Source: Cricetibacter osteomyelitidis (GTDB lineage Bacteria; Pseudomonadota; Gammaproteobacteria; Enterobacterales; Pasteurellaceae). From it: a stretch of DNA of 64,000 nt. A model generated the notes under the pieces. That model was not told where the DNA came from. It did not search any database and was given only the letters and a program-made list of their open reading frames with translations. Location: the NCBI RefSeq assembly GCF_004340985.1, contig NZ_SLYB01000001.1, positions 62,001 to 126,000 on the forward strand, read 5' to 3'. This document shows positions 37,768 to 47,235 of the stretch, piece after piece. Made by a program: the position numbers and the translations under genes. Numbering within the stretch: position 1 is the stretch's first letter; each line of letters starts with the position of its first letter.

Positions 37768-39123
37768 ATGACAAAACATTACGATTATTTAGCTATTGGT
37801 GGCGGTTCCGGTGGTATTGCATCTATTAATCGTGCTGCGGGCTACGGTAAAAAATGTGCCATTATTGAAGCCAAAGCCTTAGGCGGTACTTGTGTCAACG
37901 TAGGTTGCGTGCCGAAAAAAGTGATGTTCTACGGGGCTCAAATTGCCGAAGCTATTCATCACTATGCACCGGATTATGGTTTTGATGTTACCGTTAACAA
38001 TTTCGATTTCGCTAAATTAGTGGAAAGCCGTCAGGCTTATATCAGCCGTATTCATACTTCCTACAACAACGTATTAAGTAAAAATAATGTGGATGTGATC
38101 AACGGTTTTGCAAAATTTGTGGACAGCAAAACCGTGGAAGTCAACGGTGAATTAATTACTGCTGATCATATTTTGATTGCTACCGGCGGTCGACCGTCAC
38201 GTCCAACTATTCCCGGTGCGGAATTCGGTATTGATTCCGACGGCGTATTTGCCTTAAATGAACTGCCGAAAAGCGTTGCCGTGGTGGGAGCAGGTTATAT
38301 CGCTGTTGAACTTGCAGGAGTATTAAATAGCTTAGGGGCGGAAACTCATTTATTCGTACGCAAACAATCACCGTTACGCAATTTTGATCCGCTTATCGTA
38401 GAAACCTTAGTGGAAGTATTGACACAAGACGGTATTAGACTACACACCGGTGCGATTCCGAAAGAAATCGTGCAAAATTCCGACCGCACTTTCACATTGA
38501 AATTGGAAGACGGTCGCGAACAAACCGTTGAAAAAGTGATTTGGGCAATTGGTCGTGAACCGGCTACCGATAAGATTAATCTTGCCGTAACCGGTGTTGA
38601 AACCAATGAACGCGGCTTTATCAAAGTGGATAAATACCAAAACACTAATGTTCGCGGCATTTATGCAGTAGGCGATATTATTGAAGGCGGTATCGAACTA
38701 ACTCCGGTAGCAGTGGCGGCCGGTCGTCGTTTGTCCGAACGTTTATTTAATAACAAACCGACAGAACATTTGGATTATAAACTTGTACCGACCGTAGTAT
38801 TCAGCCATCCGCCAATCGGCACGATCGGTTTAACGGAACCGCAAGCCATTGCGCAATATGGCGAAGCTAATGTGAAAGTGTATAAATCCGGCTTTACCGC
38901 AATGTACACCGCCGTCACCCAACATCGCCAACCGTGCCGTATGAAATTGGTATGCGCGGGTAAAGATGAAAAAATTGTTGGTTTGCACGGCATCGGTTTC
39001 GGCGTGGATGAAATGATCCAAGGCTTTGCCGTTGCCATCAAAATGGGGGCAACCAAAGCCGATTTTGATAACACTGTGGCTATTCATCCGACAGGTTCGG
39101 AAGAATTTGTTACAATGCGTTAA
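37768..39123 (+). CDS. gor: Glutathione reductase
   Basis: FAD disulfide reductase restoring GSH from GSSG with NADPH. 451 residues. N-terminal FAD site GGGSGGIAS; redox disulfide in [13 protein letters not shown] (Cys42, Cys47); NADPH-binding [19 protein letters not shown]; central AVGDI; C-terminal AIHPTGSEE with the catalytic His-Glu pair. A USS at about 38484 lies in the coding region. It has its own ribosome site (AAAAGGA) and a terminator, so probably monocistronic. Confidence 0.97.
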   Translation: MTKHYDYLAIGGGSGGIASINRAAGYGKKCAIIEAKALGGTCVNVGCVPKKVMFYGAQIAEAIHHYAPDYGFDVTVNNFDFAKLVESRQAYISRIHTSYNNVLSKNNVDVINGFAKFVDSKTVEVNGELITADHILIATGGRPSRPTIPGAEFGIDSDGVFALNELPKSVAVVGAGYIAVELAGVLNSLGAETHLFVRKQSPLRNFDPLIVETLVEVLTQDGIRLHTGAIPKEIVQNSDRTFTLKLEDGREQTVEKVIWAIGREPATDKINLAVTGVETNERGFIKVDKYQNTNVRGIYAVGDIIEGGIELTPVAVAAGRRLSERLFNNKPTEHLDYKLVPTVVFSHPPIGTIGLTEPQAIAQYGEANVKVYKSGFTAMYTAVTQHRQPCRMKLVCAGKDEKIVGLHGIGFGVDEMIQGFAVAIKMGATKADFDNTVAIHPTGSEEFVTMR

Positions 39124-39144
39124 ATGCAGTATTGATGTGACAAC

Positions 39145-39175
39145 AAATGCCTACTACAATGTAGGCATTTTTTTA
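39145..39175 (+). terminator. gor terminator
   Basis: AAATGCCTAC (39145-39154) pairs with GTAGGCATTT (39161-39170), perfect 10 bp, loop of 6, followed by TTTTATC. Confidence 0.94.
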
Positions 39176-39195
39176 TCTTGACGATTTTATTGAAT

Positions 39196-40665
39196 ATGAA
39201 TCTGGAAACCGTTCGTAAAAAATTTTTCCAAGCCGAGCAACTGGCTAATCAAGGCAAATTTATTGAAGCTGTAATTTCTTTAAATGAAATCTTACAACAT
39301 CATCCAAATCATGCACAGATTCTTACTTTTTTGGCAAATATACAAATTCATTTAAATAAATTAGAACCGGCACAAGATAATTTACAAAAAGCCTTAAAAA
39401 CTGATCCTGAGAATGCGGATATTTATTTTCAGTTTGGTCAATTGTTTAAGAAAATGAATAATATGCATGTGGCATTAGGTTATTTTCATAAATCTGTCAA
39501 ATTACATCCAAATCAACATAATCGTTTTCTTTATTTATCAACCAGGCAAGCCGTAGCGGAATCTCGTTTGGATTTTTTAGCCGTGAAATCATTATTTGAT
39601 GAGTTTATTGTGCAATATCCGAAACATTATAACGCGTACTATCACCGAGCTCGTGTATACGGTGAATTAAGAGAATATGATAAAGCCAAGCAAGATTTAG
39701 AGTGCTGTTTAGCATTAAATCCGAAAAATGCCCACGCTTGGACGCGTAAAGCAATGTTGTTATTGTTACTAGGCGAGCATGAAGAGGGATGGAAAATCTA
39801 TGAACAGCGTTTATCTATGAAAACCCTATCAGTGAAAAGTCCTGTTGAAGGGTTAGAACGTTGGTGCGGACAAGATGTTGGTGAACGTAAATTATTGATT
39901 TATGCGGAACAAGGATTTGGTGATAACATTCAATTTTTACGCTATGCCTTAGAAGCGAAAAAACGCGGGTTTGCCATAGCAGTGTGGAATTTTACCCCGC
40001 TACAGTCGTTTTTAAAAGCAAACCTTGCCCGCTATGGCATTGATGTAATGATGAATGGCGAGAAGTTGTCAAAAAAAGCCTATTATCAGGTTTCTATGAT
40101 GAGTTTGCCGCATTATTTTGGCACTACCGTCGACAATATTCCGAATAAAGCCCCTTATTTACAAGTGGAAGCGGAATTTGATCGCAAATGGAAAAAGCAA
40201 ATACCGGCATCCAAAAAGTTAAAAATCGGTATTGTTTGGGCAGGCTCGAAAACTAACGCTCGCGATCATCAACGCAGCATTGCTTTAGACGAATTGCAAT
40301 CAATTTTAGATTTTGATGCAGATTTTCACTGTATACAAAAAGACATCAGTAAATTCGATCGGGTTAAAGCCGCTAAAATCAAAAATTTGACACTATGGGA
40401 TAAAGAATTGAATGATTTCTCCGATACAGCCGGTTTAATTGAGCAATTAGATTTAATTGTAACGATTGACAGTTCTGTCGCTCACCTTGCGGGAGCAATG
40501 GGTAAACCTACGTGGGTTTTAATTAACGGATTCCCGGATTTCCGCTGGTTGCTTAACCGTGATGATTGTGCTTGGTATGATTCTGTGAGGGTATTTAGAC
40601 AAGATGATGACCTTAATTGGCAGCCGACCATTGAAAAAGTGCGGTCGGCATTAGAGCAGTTGTAA
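39196..40665 (+). CDS. TPR protein with C-terminal GT9-like glycosyltransferase domain
   Basis: 489 residues from ATG 39196; the upstream in-frame TTG 39178 is within the gor terminator tail. The first 190 residues form tetratricopeptide repeats (for example AQDNLQKALKTDPENADIYFQFGQLFKKM in parts). The rest resembles the ADP-heptose-type/GT9 fold: LLIYAEQGFGDNIQFLRYA, KIGIVWAGSKTNARDHQRSIAL, and the donor-site end motif VTIDSSVAHLAGAMGKPTWVLI in parts. Acceptor and sugar are unknown; relatives occur near surface glycans and flagella. The DNA is more AT-rich than its neighbours and no functionally related gene is adjacent. Confidence 0.8.
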   Translation: MNLETVRKKFFQAEQLANQGKFIEAVISLNEILQHHPNHAQILTFLANIQIHLNKLEPAQDNLQKALKTDPENADIYFQFGQLFKKMNNMHVALGYFHKSVKLHPNQHNRFLYLSTRQAVAESRLDFLAVKSLFDEFIVQYPKHYNAYYHRARVYGELREYDKAKQDLECCLALNPKNAHAWTRKAMLLLLLGEHEEGWKIYEQRLSMKTLSVKSPVEGLERWCGQDVGERKLLIYAEQGFGDNIQFLRYALEAKKRGFAIAVWNFTPLQSFLKANLARYGIDVMMNGEKLSKKAYYQVSMMSLPHYFGTTVDNIPNKAPYLQVEAEFDRKWKKQIPASKKLKIGIVWAGSKTNARDHQRSIALDELQSILDFDADFHCIQKDISKFDRVKAAKIKNLTLWDKELNDFSDTAGLIEQLDLIVTIDSSVAHLAGAMGKPTWVLINGFPDFRWLLNRDDCAWYDSVRVFRQDDDLNWQPTIEKVRSALEQL

Positions 40666-40738
40666 AGCGTTTGTTTTTACGAATCAAAAAACATACAATA
40701 TACGCCCCTTGTAACGGGTGATTCATTTAGGAATAGCA

Positions 40739-41854
40739 ATGAAATTAAAAACTTTATTAAAAGCGACCGCACTTTTGACGGTGGCGGCATTAGTGGCGTG
40801 TTCCGGCAATGCACCGAAAAAATCCAATGTAGGTGTGAAAGCGGGAACTGCGGCAATGACTTTGGAAGATTACAAAAGATTGGGCGCGGTGTATGAGGGG
40901 CGTTCTTATTCCGGTTTATCCTTAATTCCGGTATCTCGGGTAGAAAACCAAAGTGCGGTCATAAATCAAGGCGATTTTTTAACTCAATTATACGAAGTTC
41001 GTCATTATTCCGGCAACTTAGTAAATCGTCACGCAGGTACGTATGGCAAAGTTACCAGCTGGGTATTATCCGGTGCGGATGTGTCAGAACTACGCAATTT
41101 TGGGATTAATTTACAACAACTAAGCGGTGAAGACGGCTATCAAAATGTATTAATGACCGGTTATTATATTCCTATTTTTCACGGTAGCCCGAATAAAACC
41201 GGCAAATATCAGCATCCGATATATGCAATGCCAAGCAATAAACGTTTCACTCGAGCCCAAATTTATGGCGGTGCATTGGAAGGTAAAGGCTTAGAATTAG
41301 CGTATAGCACTATGTATGATGTCTTTGCTATGGGCGTGCAGGGGAGCGGCTTTATGGATATGGGCAATGGGCATTTGACACACTTCGCTTATGGCGGGCA
41401 AAACGGTTATCCGTATGCGGCGGTAGGGCGTTTATTAGTGGAAGACGGTGAAATTCCAAAAGAGAAAATGTCTATGCAGGCCATTAAAGAATGGGGGGAA
41501 CGCAATCCTTCCCGTTTTCAGGCATTGTTAGAACGTAACCCGTCTTATGTGTTCTTCAAGCGTGATCCGACGGATAAACCAAAAGGTGCGGCGGGCGTGC
41601 CGTTGATCAGTTTATCTTCTATTGCGGTGGATAAAAATGTTGTGCCGCTAGGCAGTATCGTATTGGTTGAAATGCCGCGTATTGATAGTGACGGAAACTG
41701 GACAGGTCAGCACGATTTACGTTTAGTGGTGGCACTTGATGTAGGCGGTGCGATCAAAGGCCAGCACTTCGATTTATATCAAGGTATCGGCGATAAAGCA
41801 GGACACACCGCAGGATTATTAAAACATTACGGTCGAGCTTGGATCTTAAAATAA
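40739..41854 (+). CDS. mltA: Membrane-bound lytic murein transglycosylase A
   Basis: Outer-membrane lipoprotein that cleaves glycan strands to 1,6-anhydro-MurNAc. 371 residues from ATG 40739 (AGGAA upstream), chosen over 40718 because it opens the lipoprotein signal with lipobox LVAC (Cys21). The MltA domain includes VLMTGYYIPIFHGS and the 3D domain ends VALDVGGAIKGQHFDLYQG with the catalytic Asp. A USS (40766-40774) encodes part of the signal peptide and another lies at about 40949. Its stop overlaps the tcdA start (TAATG). Confidence 0.95.
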   Translation: MKLKTLLKATALLTVAALVACSGNAPKKSNVGVKAGTAAMTLEDYKRLGAVYEGRSYSGLSLIPVSRVENQSAVINQGDFLTQLYEVRHYSGNLVNRHAGTYGKVTSWVLSGADVSELRNFGINLQQLSGEDGYQNVLMTGYYIPIFHGSPNKTGKYQHPIYAMPSNKRFTRAQIYGGALEGKGLELAYSTMYDVFAMGVQGSGFMDMGNGHLTHFAYGGQNGYPYAAVGRLLVEDGEIPKEKMSMQAIKEWGERNPSRFQALLERNPSYVFFKRDPTDKPKGAAGVPLISLSSIAVDKNVVPLGSIVLVEMPRIDSDGNWTGQHDLRLVVALDVGGAIKGQHFDLYQGIGDKAGHTAGLLKHYGRAWILK

Positions 41855-42618
41855 TGGAACGCACTGATAATTACGAACAACGATTCGGTGGTATAGCCCG
41901 TTTATACGGGCAGGAAGCACTTACCCGTTTACGTCAGGTTCATATTTGCGTGATCGGTATCGGTGGTGTGGGATCATGGACAGTGGAAGCCTTAGCACGC
42001 AGCGGTATCGGCAAACTCACGTTGATTGATATGGATGATATTTGTGTCACCAATATCAATCGTCAGCTGCCTGCCTTAAGCGGCAATATCGGCAAATTAA
42101 AAACCGAAGTAATGAAAGAGCGGGTGCAGCTGATCAACCCTGAATGTGACGTTGATATTATTGATGATTTTATCTCAACAGAAAATTTAGCAGACTACCT
42201 CAGCCGTGGTTATGATTATGTGATTGATGCCATTGACAGCGTGAAAACCAAAGCCGCAATGATAGCTTATTGCAAACGCAATAAAATCAAGATCATTACC
42301 ATCGGCGGTGCGGGCGGGCAAACGGATCCAAGTCAAATTCAAATTGCCGATTTAAGCCGCACCATTCAAGATCCGTTGGCGGCAAAAGTGCGGTCGTTTT
42401 TACGCAAAGAATATCATTTTACGCAAAATCCAAAACGCAAATTCGGTGTGGATTGTGTGTTTTCCACCCAGCCGTTGATTTTTCCGCAAACCACGGGAAA
42501 TTGCGGTGTGTCTGCCACAATGAACTGTGCTAACGGTTTCGGTGCAGCGACAATGATTACGGCAACCTTCGGTTTTTTTGCCGTATCTCGCGTGATTGAT
42601 AAGCTTTTAGCAAAATAG
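41854..42618 (+). CDS. tcdA: tRNA threonylcarbamoyladenosine dehydratase
   Basis: E1-like enzyme (formerly CsdL/YgdL) that cyclises t6A37 of ANN-decoding tRNAs using ATP. 254 residues from ATG 41854, one base overlapping mltA. The Rossmann nucleotide site is VIGIGGVGSWTVEALARSGIG; R and D residues follow in DMDDICVTNINRQLPAL; the C-terminal half has GVSATMNCANGFGAATM. Gene order mltA-tcdA-znuA matches what I recall from H. influenzae. Confidence 0.94.
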   Translation: MERTDNYEQRFGGIARLYGQEALTRLRQVHICVIGIGGVGSWTVEALARSGIGKLTLIDMDDICVTNINRQLPALSGNIGKLKTEVMKERVQLINPECDVDIIDDFISTENLADYLSRGYDYVIDAIDSVKTKAAMIAYCKRNKIKIITIGGAGGQTDPSQIQIADLSRTIQDPLAAKVRSFLRKEYHFTQNPKRKFGVDCVFSTQPLIFPQTTGNCGVSATMNCANGFGAATMITATFGFFAVSRVIDKLLAK

Positions 42619-42660
42619 GGGTTGCTTTTTTAATAAAAAGGACTAATCTTTACACCTTAT

Positions 42661-42675
42661 TGATAATTATTCGTA
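42661..42675 (+). promoter_or_regulatory. Fur-family-like box upstream of znuA
   Basis: TGATAATTATTCGTA has a perfect left half of the 7-1-7 Fur pattern TGATAAT-N-ATTATCA and 4 of 7 in the right half (42661-42675). It lies 27 bp before znuA and would overlap the GATAAT -10 element. A Zur or Fur site is inferred. The known gamma-proteobacterial Zur consensus is different, so this stays tentative. Confidence 0.35.
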
Positions 42676-42701
42676 AAACAACACAACAAAAGGAGTAAAT
42701 T

Positions 42702-43682
42702 ATGTCATTATTTAGCAAAACCGCTATCGCCAGCGCAGTACTTTCCGTTTCCTTTGCGGCAAATGCCAACGTGTTAACCACCATTAAACCGCTTGGTTTT
42801 ATCGCCTCTTCTATTGCCGACGGTGTGACTGAAACGGAAGTATTGCTTCCTGCCAGTGCATCACCGCATGATTACAGTCTCAAACCTTCTGATGTACAAA
42901 AAGTGAAAGAGGCTCAATTGGTTTTATGGATTGGCGAAGATGTAGATGCTTTTTTGGAGAAAACCGTGGACGGTTTGGATGAAAAAAATGTATTAACCAT
43001 CGCGGATATTAAGGGTGTCGAACCGCTTTTATCCGAAGGCAGCGAACATCATCATCACCATGATCACGATCATGATGGTCATGGTAAGCATGCGGATCAC
43101 GACCATGAGAAACATGAGGCTCATGAACATCATCATGATCATGAAGGACACCATCACGGTGAACACGAATTAAACTGGCATGTGTGGTTCTCGCCGAAAG
43201 TCAGTGAATTGGTGGCAGAACAGTTAGCTGAAAAGTTGATTGCACAATATCCGGATAAAAAAGCATTGATTGCTCAAAATCTGGCTGATTTTAAAACGAA
43301 TTTAACAGAGCAAAGTGCAAAAATCACGCAACAACTTGTCCCGGTTAAAGGGAAAGGTTTTTATGTCTTCCATGATGCCTACGGTTATTTTAATGAGACT
43401 TACGGCTTACAACAAACCGGTTCATTCACCATTAATCCTTTAGTAGCACCGGGCGCGAGAACTTTGGCGAAAATTAAATCGGAAATCGAACAGCATAAAG
43501 TCAGCTGTTTGTTTGCCGAACCGCAATTTACCCCGAAAGTGATTGAATCATTGCAAAAATCCACCGGTGTCCATGTTGGTACTTTAGACCCGTTAGGTGA
43601 AAAAGTAGCATTAGGTAAAAATTCATATGGAGCGTTTTTACAAAATATTGCCGACAGCTATATTCAGTGCTTAGTTCAATAA
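42702..43682 (+). CDS. znuA: High-affinity zinc ABC transporter, periplasmic binding protein
   Basis: Zn2+-binding cluster A-I solute-binding protein. 326 residues with signal peptide about 1-22 (ending ANA), AdcA/ZnuA fold with TTIKPLGFIASSIADGVTETEVLLP in parts and the metal ligand His in SPHDYSLKPSDV. A long His/Asp/Glu-rich loop at about 113-153 holds more than 15 His. Further metal residues are seen in LNWHVWFSPK, FHDAYGYF and LDPLGE. ZnuB and ZnuC are not adjacent and must lie elsewhere. The ATG follows AAAGGAG. Confidence 0.96.
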   Translation: MSLFSKTAIASAVLSVSFAANANVLTTIKPLGFIASSIADGVTETEVLLPASASPHDYSLKPSDVQKVKEAQLVLWIGEDVDAFLEKTVDGLDEKNVLTIADIKGVEPLLSEGSEHHHHHDHDHDGHGKHADHDHEKHEAHEHHHDHEGHHHGEHELNWHVWFSPKVSELVAEQLAEKLIAQYPDKKALIAQNLADFKTNLTEQSAKITQQLVPVKGKGFYVFHDAYGYFNETYGLQQTGSFTINPLVAPGARTLAKIKSEIEQHKVSCLFAEPQFTPKVIESLQKSTGVHVGTLDPLGEKVALGKNSYGAFLQNIADSYIQCLVQ

Positions 43683-43707
43683 CCTTGTATTGGTCGTATT
43701 AAATTAT

Positions 43708-43801
43708 TATAGTGACAACATCCAAAATTGTTGTTATATTTGACAGGTAAGGGACATAATAATAAGAAAATTCCTATTTTCTCTATAACGTTGTCACTAT
43801 A
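43708..43801 (+). promoter_or_regulatory. Structured region upstream of hfq with long inverted repeat
   Basis: TATAGTGACAAC (43708-43719) and GTTGTCACTATA (43790-43801) are perfect 12-bp inverted repeats 70 bases apart. Inside lies AGAAAAT/ATTTTCT (43765-43771/43776-43782, loop TCCT). A competing partner GTTGT occurs at 43730-43734, so the ACAAC arm can pair two ways. The right arm ends 30 bp before the hfq ATG. It may be an mRNA leader fold or a pair of operator half-sites. Confidence 0.5.
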
Positions 43802-43831
43802 TATAAATAAAAGTAAGAAAGGAAAAACACT

Positions 43832-44119
43832 ATGGCAAAAGGACAATCATTACAAGATCCTTATTTGAATGCATTACGTCGTGAGCGAATTCCTGTGTCT
43901 ATTTACTTGGTAAATGGTATTAAATTGCAAGGGCAGATTGAATCTTTCGACCAATTTGTTATTTTACTTAAAAATACAGTAAGCCAAATGGTGTATAAAC
44001 ACGCGATTTCAACAATCGTACCGGCACGAGCTATTTCACACCATAATAACAATGCACAACAACAATCTTATTCTCAACAACCGGCAGCCGTAGAACAGGC
44101 TGATACGGAAACTGAATAA
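43832..44119 (+). CDS. hfq: RNA chaperone Hfq
   Basis: Hexameric Sm-like protein that pairs small RNAs with mRNAs. 95 residues. N-terminal [22 protein letters not shown], Sm1 [25 protein letters not shown] in parts, Sm2 [13 protein letters not shown] Gln/Asn-rich C-terminal tail of about 25 residues replaces the longer E. coli tail. A clear AAGGAAAAA ribosome site precedes it. hflX follows at 14 bp, the usual hfq-hflX pairing. The spacer and first codons of hflX hold a large USS hairpin. Confidence 0.97.
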   Translation: MAKGQSLQDPYLNALRRERIPVSIYLVNGIKLQGQIESFDQFVILLKNTVSQMVYKHAISTIVPARAISHHNNNAQQQSYSQQPAAVEQADTETE

Positions 44120-44133
44120 CGGTTTTAGTCACA

Positions 44134-45507
44134 TTGAATAGTGTATTCTCAAGTGCGGTAGAATTTAACGAAAATTCTACCGCACTTCCTGTTTCTTCCG
44201 ATTTGCCACAAACGGATAATGATAAAGCCATTGTGGTACATGTCTTTTTTTCACAAAATCGTGATTTTGATGATTTAATGGAATTTCAACAGTTGGCAGA
44301 ATCGGCCAAAGTGGAAATTCTGCAAACCATCACCACCGCCCGTAGCACGCCGCAAGCCAAATATTTTGTGGGATTAGGTAAAGCCGATGAAATTGCCAAA
44401 GCAGTAAAATTGCACAATACGGATGTGGTGTTGGTAAATCACGGCTTAACACCGGCTCAAACCCGTAATTTGGAAAGCCTGTGCCAATGCCGCGTAGTGG
44501 ATCGTACTGGGGTGATTTTAGATATTTTCGCCCAGCGTGCCCGTTCCCACGAAGGTAAACTGCAAGTGGAACTGGCACAATTAAAGCATCTTTCCACCCG
44601 ATTAGTGCGACGTAAAACCGGCTTGGATCAACAAAAAGGGGCTGTGGGTTTACGCGGACCCGGTGAAACGCAGTTAGAAACCGACCGTCGGTTGATTAAA
44701 GTGCGTATCGCCCAATTGCAAAACCGTTTAACCAAAGTTAATAAACAGCGCGAACAAAACCGTCGCACCCGTCGAAAAGCGGATATTCCGACAGTTTCGT
44801 TGGTGGGCTATACCAATGCGGGTAAATCCACGCTGTTTAACGCCTTAACACAGGCGGATGTCTATGCGGCGGATCAACTGTTTGCTACTTTGGATCCCAC
44901 CTTACGCCGTTTGCAAATTCAAGATGTCGGCACAACTATTTTGGCGGATACCGTTGGCTTTATCCGTCATTTACCGCACGATTTAGTATCTGCCTTTAAA
45001 TCCACTTTGCAGGAAACCACGGAAGCGGCTTTATTATTACACGTGATTGACAGCAGTGATGCCCGACGGCAGGAAAATATTCTTGCGGTGGAAACCGTAT
45101 TGGCTGAAATTAATGCGGACGAAATTCCAATGCTGCTGGTATATAACAAAATCGATCAAACGGAATTTACCCCGCATATTGAATATGACGATGAAAACCG
45201 CCCGGTTGCGGTTTATCTTTCAGCGGTGTCCGGTGAAGGATTGGATTTATTGTTCACAGCCATCACCGAATGGCTTAAAAATGAGATTCTGCAATTTAAT
45301 TTAACCCTGAAATCACATCAAGGCAAAATTCGCCATTGTTTATATCGGCTCAATTGTGTGAGAACTGAAAATATCAGTGATCAGGGCGAATTTTTGCTGG
45401 ATATTCAAATTGATAAGATTGAATGGCAGAAGTTGTTGAAGCAGTTTGATGAGTTAAAACTCTCTCCCGTAAACGGGAGAAAGTTTCTTAGTGATCCCAA
45501 ATTGTAA
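44134..45507 (+). CDS. hflX: Ribosome-associated GTPase HflX
   Basis: Ribosome-splitting and rescue GTPase. 457 residues from TTG 44134, 434 from TTG 44203. No ATG exists upstream of the conserved part, since the in-frame stop is at 44113. The homology to E. coli starts at [13 protein letters not shown]; the shorter start gives a similar 10-residue lead, while the longer includes codons of a USS hairpin. The HflX N-domain has [12 protein letters not shown] and [15 protein letters not shown]; the G domain has GYTNAGKST at about 224, DTVGF and NKID. The last 20 bp overlap the convergent tilS end. Confidence 0.93.
   Translation: MNSVFSSAVEFNENSTALPVSSDLPQTDNDKAIVVHVFFSQNRDFDDLMEFQQLAESAKVEILQTITTARSTPQAKYFVGLGKADEIAKAVKLHNTDVVLVNHGLTPAQTRNLESLCQCRVVDRTGVILDIFAQRARSHEGKLQVELAQLKHLSTRLVRRKTGLDQQKGAVGLRGPGETQLETDRRLIKVRIAQLQNRLTKVNKQREQNRRTRRKADIPTVSLVGYTNAGKSTLFNALTQADVYAADQLFATLDPTLRRLQIQDVGTTILADTVGFIRHLPHDLVSAFKSTLQETTEAALLLHVIDSSDARRQENILAVETVLAEINADEIPMLLVYNKIDQTEFTPHIEYDDENRPVAVYLSAVSGEGLDLLFTAITEWLKNEILQFNLTLKSHQGKIRHCLYRLNCVRTENISDQGEFLLDIQIDKIEWQKLLKQFDELKLSPVNGRKFLSDPKL
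44151..44187 (+). repeat. USS inverted pair forming a 16-bp hairpin at the hfq/hflX junction
   Basis: AAGTGCGGTAGAATTT (44151-44166) and AAATTCTACCGCACTT (44172-44187) form a perfect 16-bp stem with a 5-base loop. It lies 31 bp after the hfq stop and either inside or just before the hflX coding region, depending on which TTG is the start. No T-run follows, so it may be a weak or Rho-assisted terminator, a transcript-end protector, or a block to hflX translation. Confidence 0.85.
45463..45480. terminator. Hairpin at the convergent hflX/tilS ends
   Basis: TCTCCCGT (45463-45470) pairs with ACGGGAGA (45473-45480) around AA, inside the last codons of hflX. Only a weak T-rich tail follows, so its terminator strength is uncertain. 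Confidence 0.45.
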
Positions 45508-46792
45508 AAAATCCCACCGCACTTTGTAGCCGCTCGCCGTAAAAGATCAACGGAATACGTTGCCGCTGCCAAGGCGGGACGGCGAGATCCTGCCAGATTT
45601 TTTTAATATCTTTATTAACGGATTTTTCCGTGAGTCTGACTTTGCCGGAATAACTAAAACGTACCGACATCGGTTGTTCGGCAGGCGGTAATTCAGAAAC
45701 CAAATCACCTTGCGGACTTTGCCAAAGTGCGGTGATTTTTTCGGATGTTTTGTTAAGAATAAAACTGCCCAGATTGTCCGGCAGAACAATTTTTTTATTC
45801 CATTCCAACGGAATAGAAATTTCCTTTAAATCGGCAAACTGCTTGACTAAATAGAGTTTTTGTTGATAACGGCGGATGATTTGTCCGCCCAGCTGGAATT
45901 GCGGGTTACGGTCATTTTTTGCCTGAATCACATCGGTTAAAACTCGTTCTAATTGCACCGCACTTGGCATTAAGAGCTGCTGTTCTGCCAGCCACAGCCG
46001 CAGTAAGGCTTTTTGTTTTGCTGTTGAATAATCAGAAAATTGAGCAATAGTTAAAGTGCGGTGGGTTTTATCATAAATTTGACGAAACTCCTGTTGCAAT
46101 AATTCATTGAGTAGCCGTTGCTGTTCAGCACAATGCGTAGCGGTGCGAGAAACCGCTTGGTCGAAATACGGCCAACGTTCGCGAAGTTGTGGCAAAACTA
46201 CATTACGTAAGAAATTGCGATCATAGTAGCTATTCTCATTACTTTCATCGTTTACCCAAGTCAGTTTTTCTGCAACGGCATAATCTTCTAATTGGGAACG
46301 GGAAACGGACAATAAAGGGCGAAAAACCGACACATTATACACCACACTTTGCACCGCCATTGCGGATAATCCTTGCACACCGCTACCGCGTTTTAGTGCC
46401 AGTAAAAAAGTTTCCGTTTGATCGTTTTGATGATGTGCGGTGACTAACACTTCATTTTTTTGCAAATGCTTTTGAATAGCCGAATATCGGGCTTCTCTGG
46501 CACCGGCTTCAATGCCGTTTGTGGTGTTGATTTTCACTTTTTCCACAATCAGAGGTACGGCAAGTTGTTCACAATATTGTTGGCAATGCGTCGCCCACTG
46601 ATTAGCATTGGCACTTAACCCGTGATGAATATGAATAGCCCGCAGAGAAAAGTGCGGTTGTTTTTCTCTTAGTTTTACGAATAGCGAAAGTAGTGCCATG
46701 GAATCCAATCCGCCGCTTAATGCGATTAAAAAAGCTTGTTTTGACGAATAAAATTGTTGAATTTGCTGTTGTATTTGCGTAATTAATGGCAT
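45488..46792 (-). CDS. tilS: tRNA(Ile)-lysidine synthase
   Basis: Converts C34 of the CAU-anticodon tRNA-Ile to lysidine, changing its identity from Met to Ile. 434 residues from ATG 46792 (GAGA about 7 bases upstream; ATG 46804 lacks a ribosome site). The PP-loop [10 protein letters not shown] lies at about residues 27-36; further motifs are [34 protein letters not shown] in parts, and [13 protein letters not shown]-terminal substrate-binding domains follow. Three or more USS copies lie in this gene. The 3' end overlaps hflX by 20 bp. Confidence 0.93.
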   Translation of the reverse strand: MPLITQIQQQIQQFYSSKQAFLIALSGGLDSMALLSLFVKLREKQPHFSLRAIHIHHGLSANANQWATHCQQYCEQLAVPLIVEKVKINTTNGIEAGAREARYSAIQKHLQKNEVLVTAHHQNDQTETFLLALKRGSGVQGLSAMAVQSVVYNVSVFRPLLSVSRSQLEDYAVAEKLTWVNDESNENSYYDRNFLRNVVLPQLRERWPYFDQAVSRTATHCAEQQRLLNELLQQEFRQIYDKTHRTLTIAQFSDYSTAKQKALLRLWLAEQQLLMPSAVQLERVLTDVIQAKNDRNPQFQLGGQIIRRYQQKLYLVKQFADLKEISIPLEWNKKIVLPDNLGSFILNKTSEKITALWQSPQGDLVSELPPAEQPMSVRFSYSGKVRLTEKSVNKDIKKIWQDLAVPPWQRQRIPLIFYGERLQSAVGFFTIWDH

Positions 46793-46833
46793 AATAATTC
46801 TCATTTCGGTTTATTGAGATTAGAGAGAAATCA

Positions 46834-47235
46834 ATGAAAGTCATTTATATTATACTTGGTTTTGTTTGTTTAGGCTTGGGGATTATCGGTATTCCCACAC
46901 CGGGATTGCCGGGCACGCCTTTTTTATTACTGGCACTGTTTTTCTTTACAAAAGGTTCGGACAGAGTTCACGCGTGGTTTATCCAAACGGATATTTATCG
47001 CAACCATGTACAACCTTTTGAGAAAAACCGCTCATTAACGGTAAAAGCCAAGGCTTATATTTTAGCTTTTGCGACTATCACACTGTTAATCGGCTTTTAT
47101 TTTTCACCATTAATCGGGAAAATTGTGATTGCTATTTTGCTGGTGGTGAAATATTGGTTCTTTTTCTTTTGGATTAAAACGGCACCGCCCGTTAATGCAA
47201 CGCAGGCAAATCAATCACCCGATCCGCAAGTGTAG
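46834..47235 (+). CDS. DUF454 (YbaN-like) small membrane protein
   Basis: 133 residues with three or so hydrophobic segments: about 3-22, 25-37 and 70-110. It starts KVIYIILGFVCLGLGIIGIPTPGLPGTPFLLLALFFF, in which GIxxPxLPTTPFLLLA is the DUF454 pattern; here the PTTP portion is PGTP. Function unknown. It is divergent from tilS. Its last 44 bp overlap, on the opposite strand, the 3' end of nikO, so the two stops are interlocked. Confidence 0.85.
   Translation: MKVIYIILGFVCLGLGIIGIPTPGLPGTPFLLLALFFFTKGSDRVHAWFIQTDIYRNHVQPFEKNRSLTVKAKAYILAFATITLLIGFYFSPLIGKIVIAILLVVKYWFFFFWIKTAPPVNATQANQSPDPQV

Noticed and set aside
43041-43180. Tandem repeat in the His codons of znuA
   Set aside because: CAT/GAT-rich low complexity explained by the His-rich zinc loop typical of ZnuA; not a separate element.
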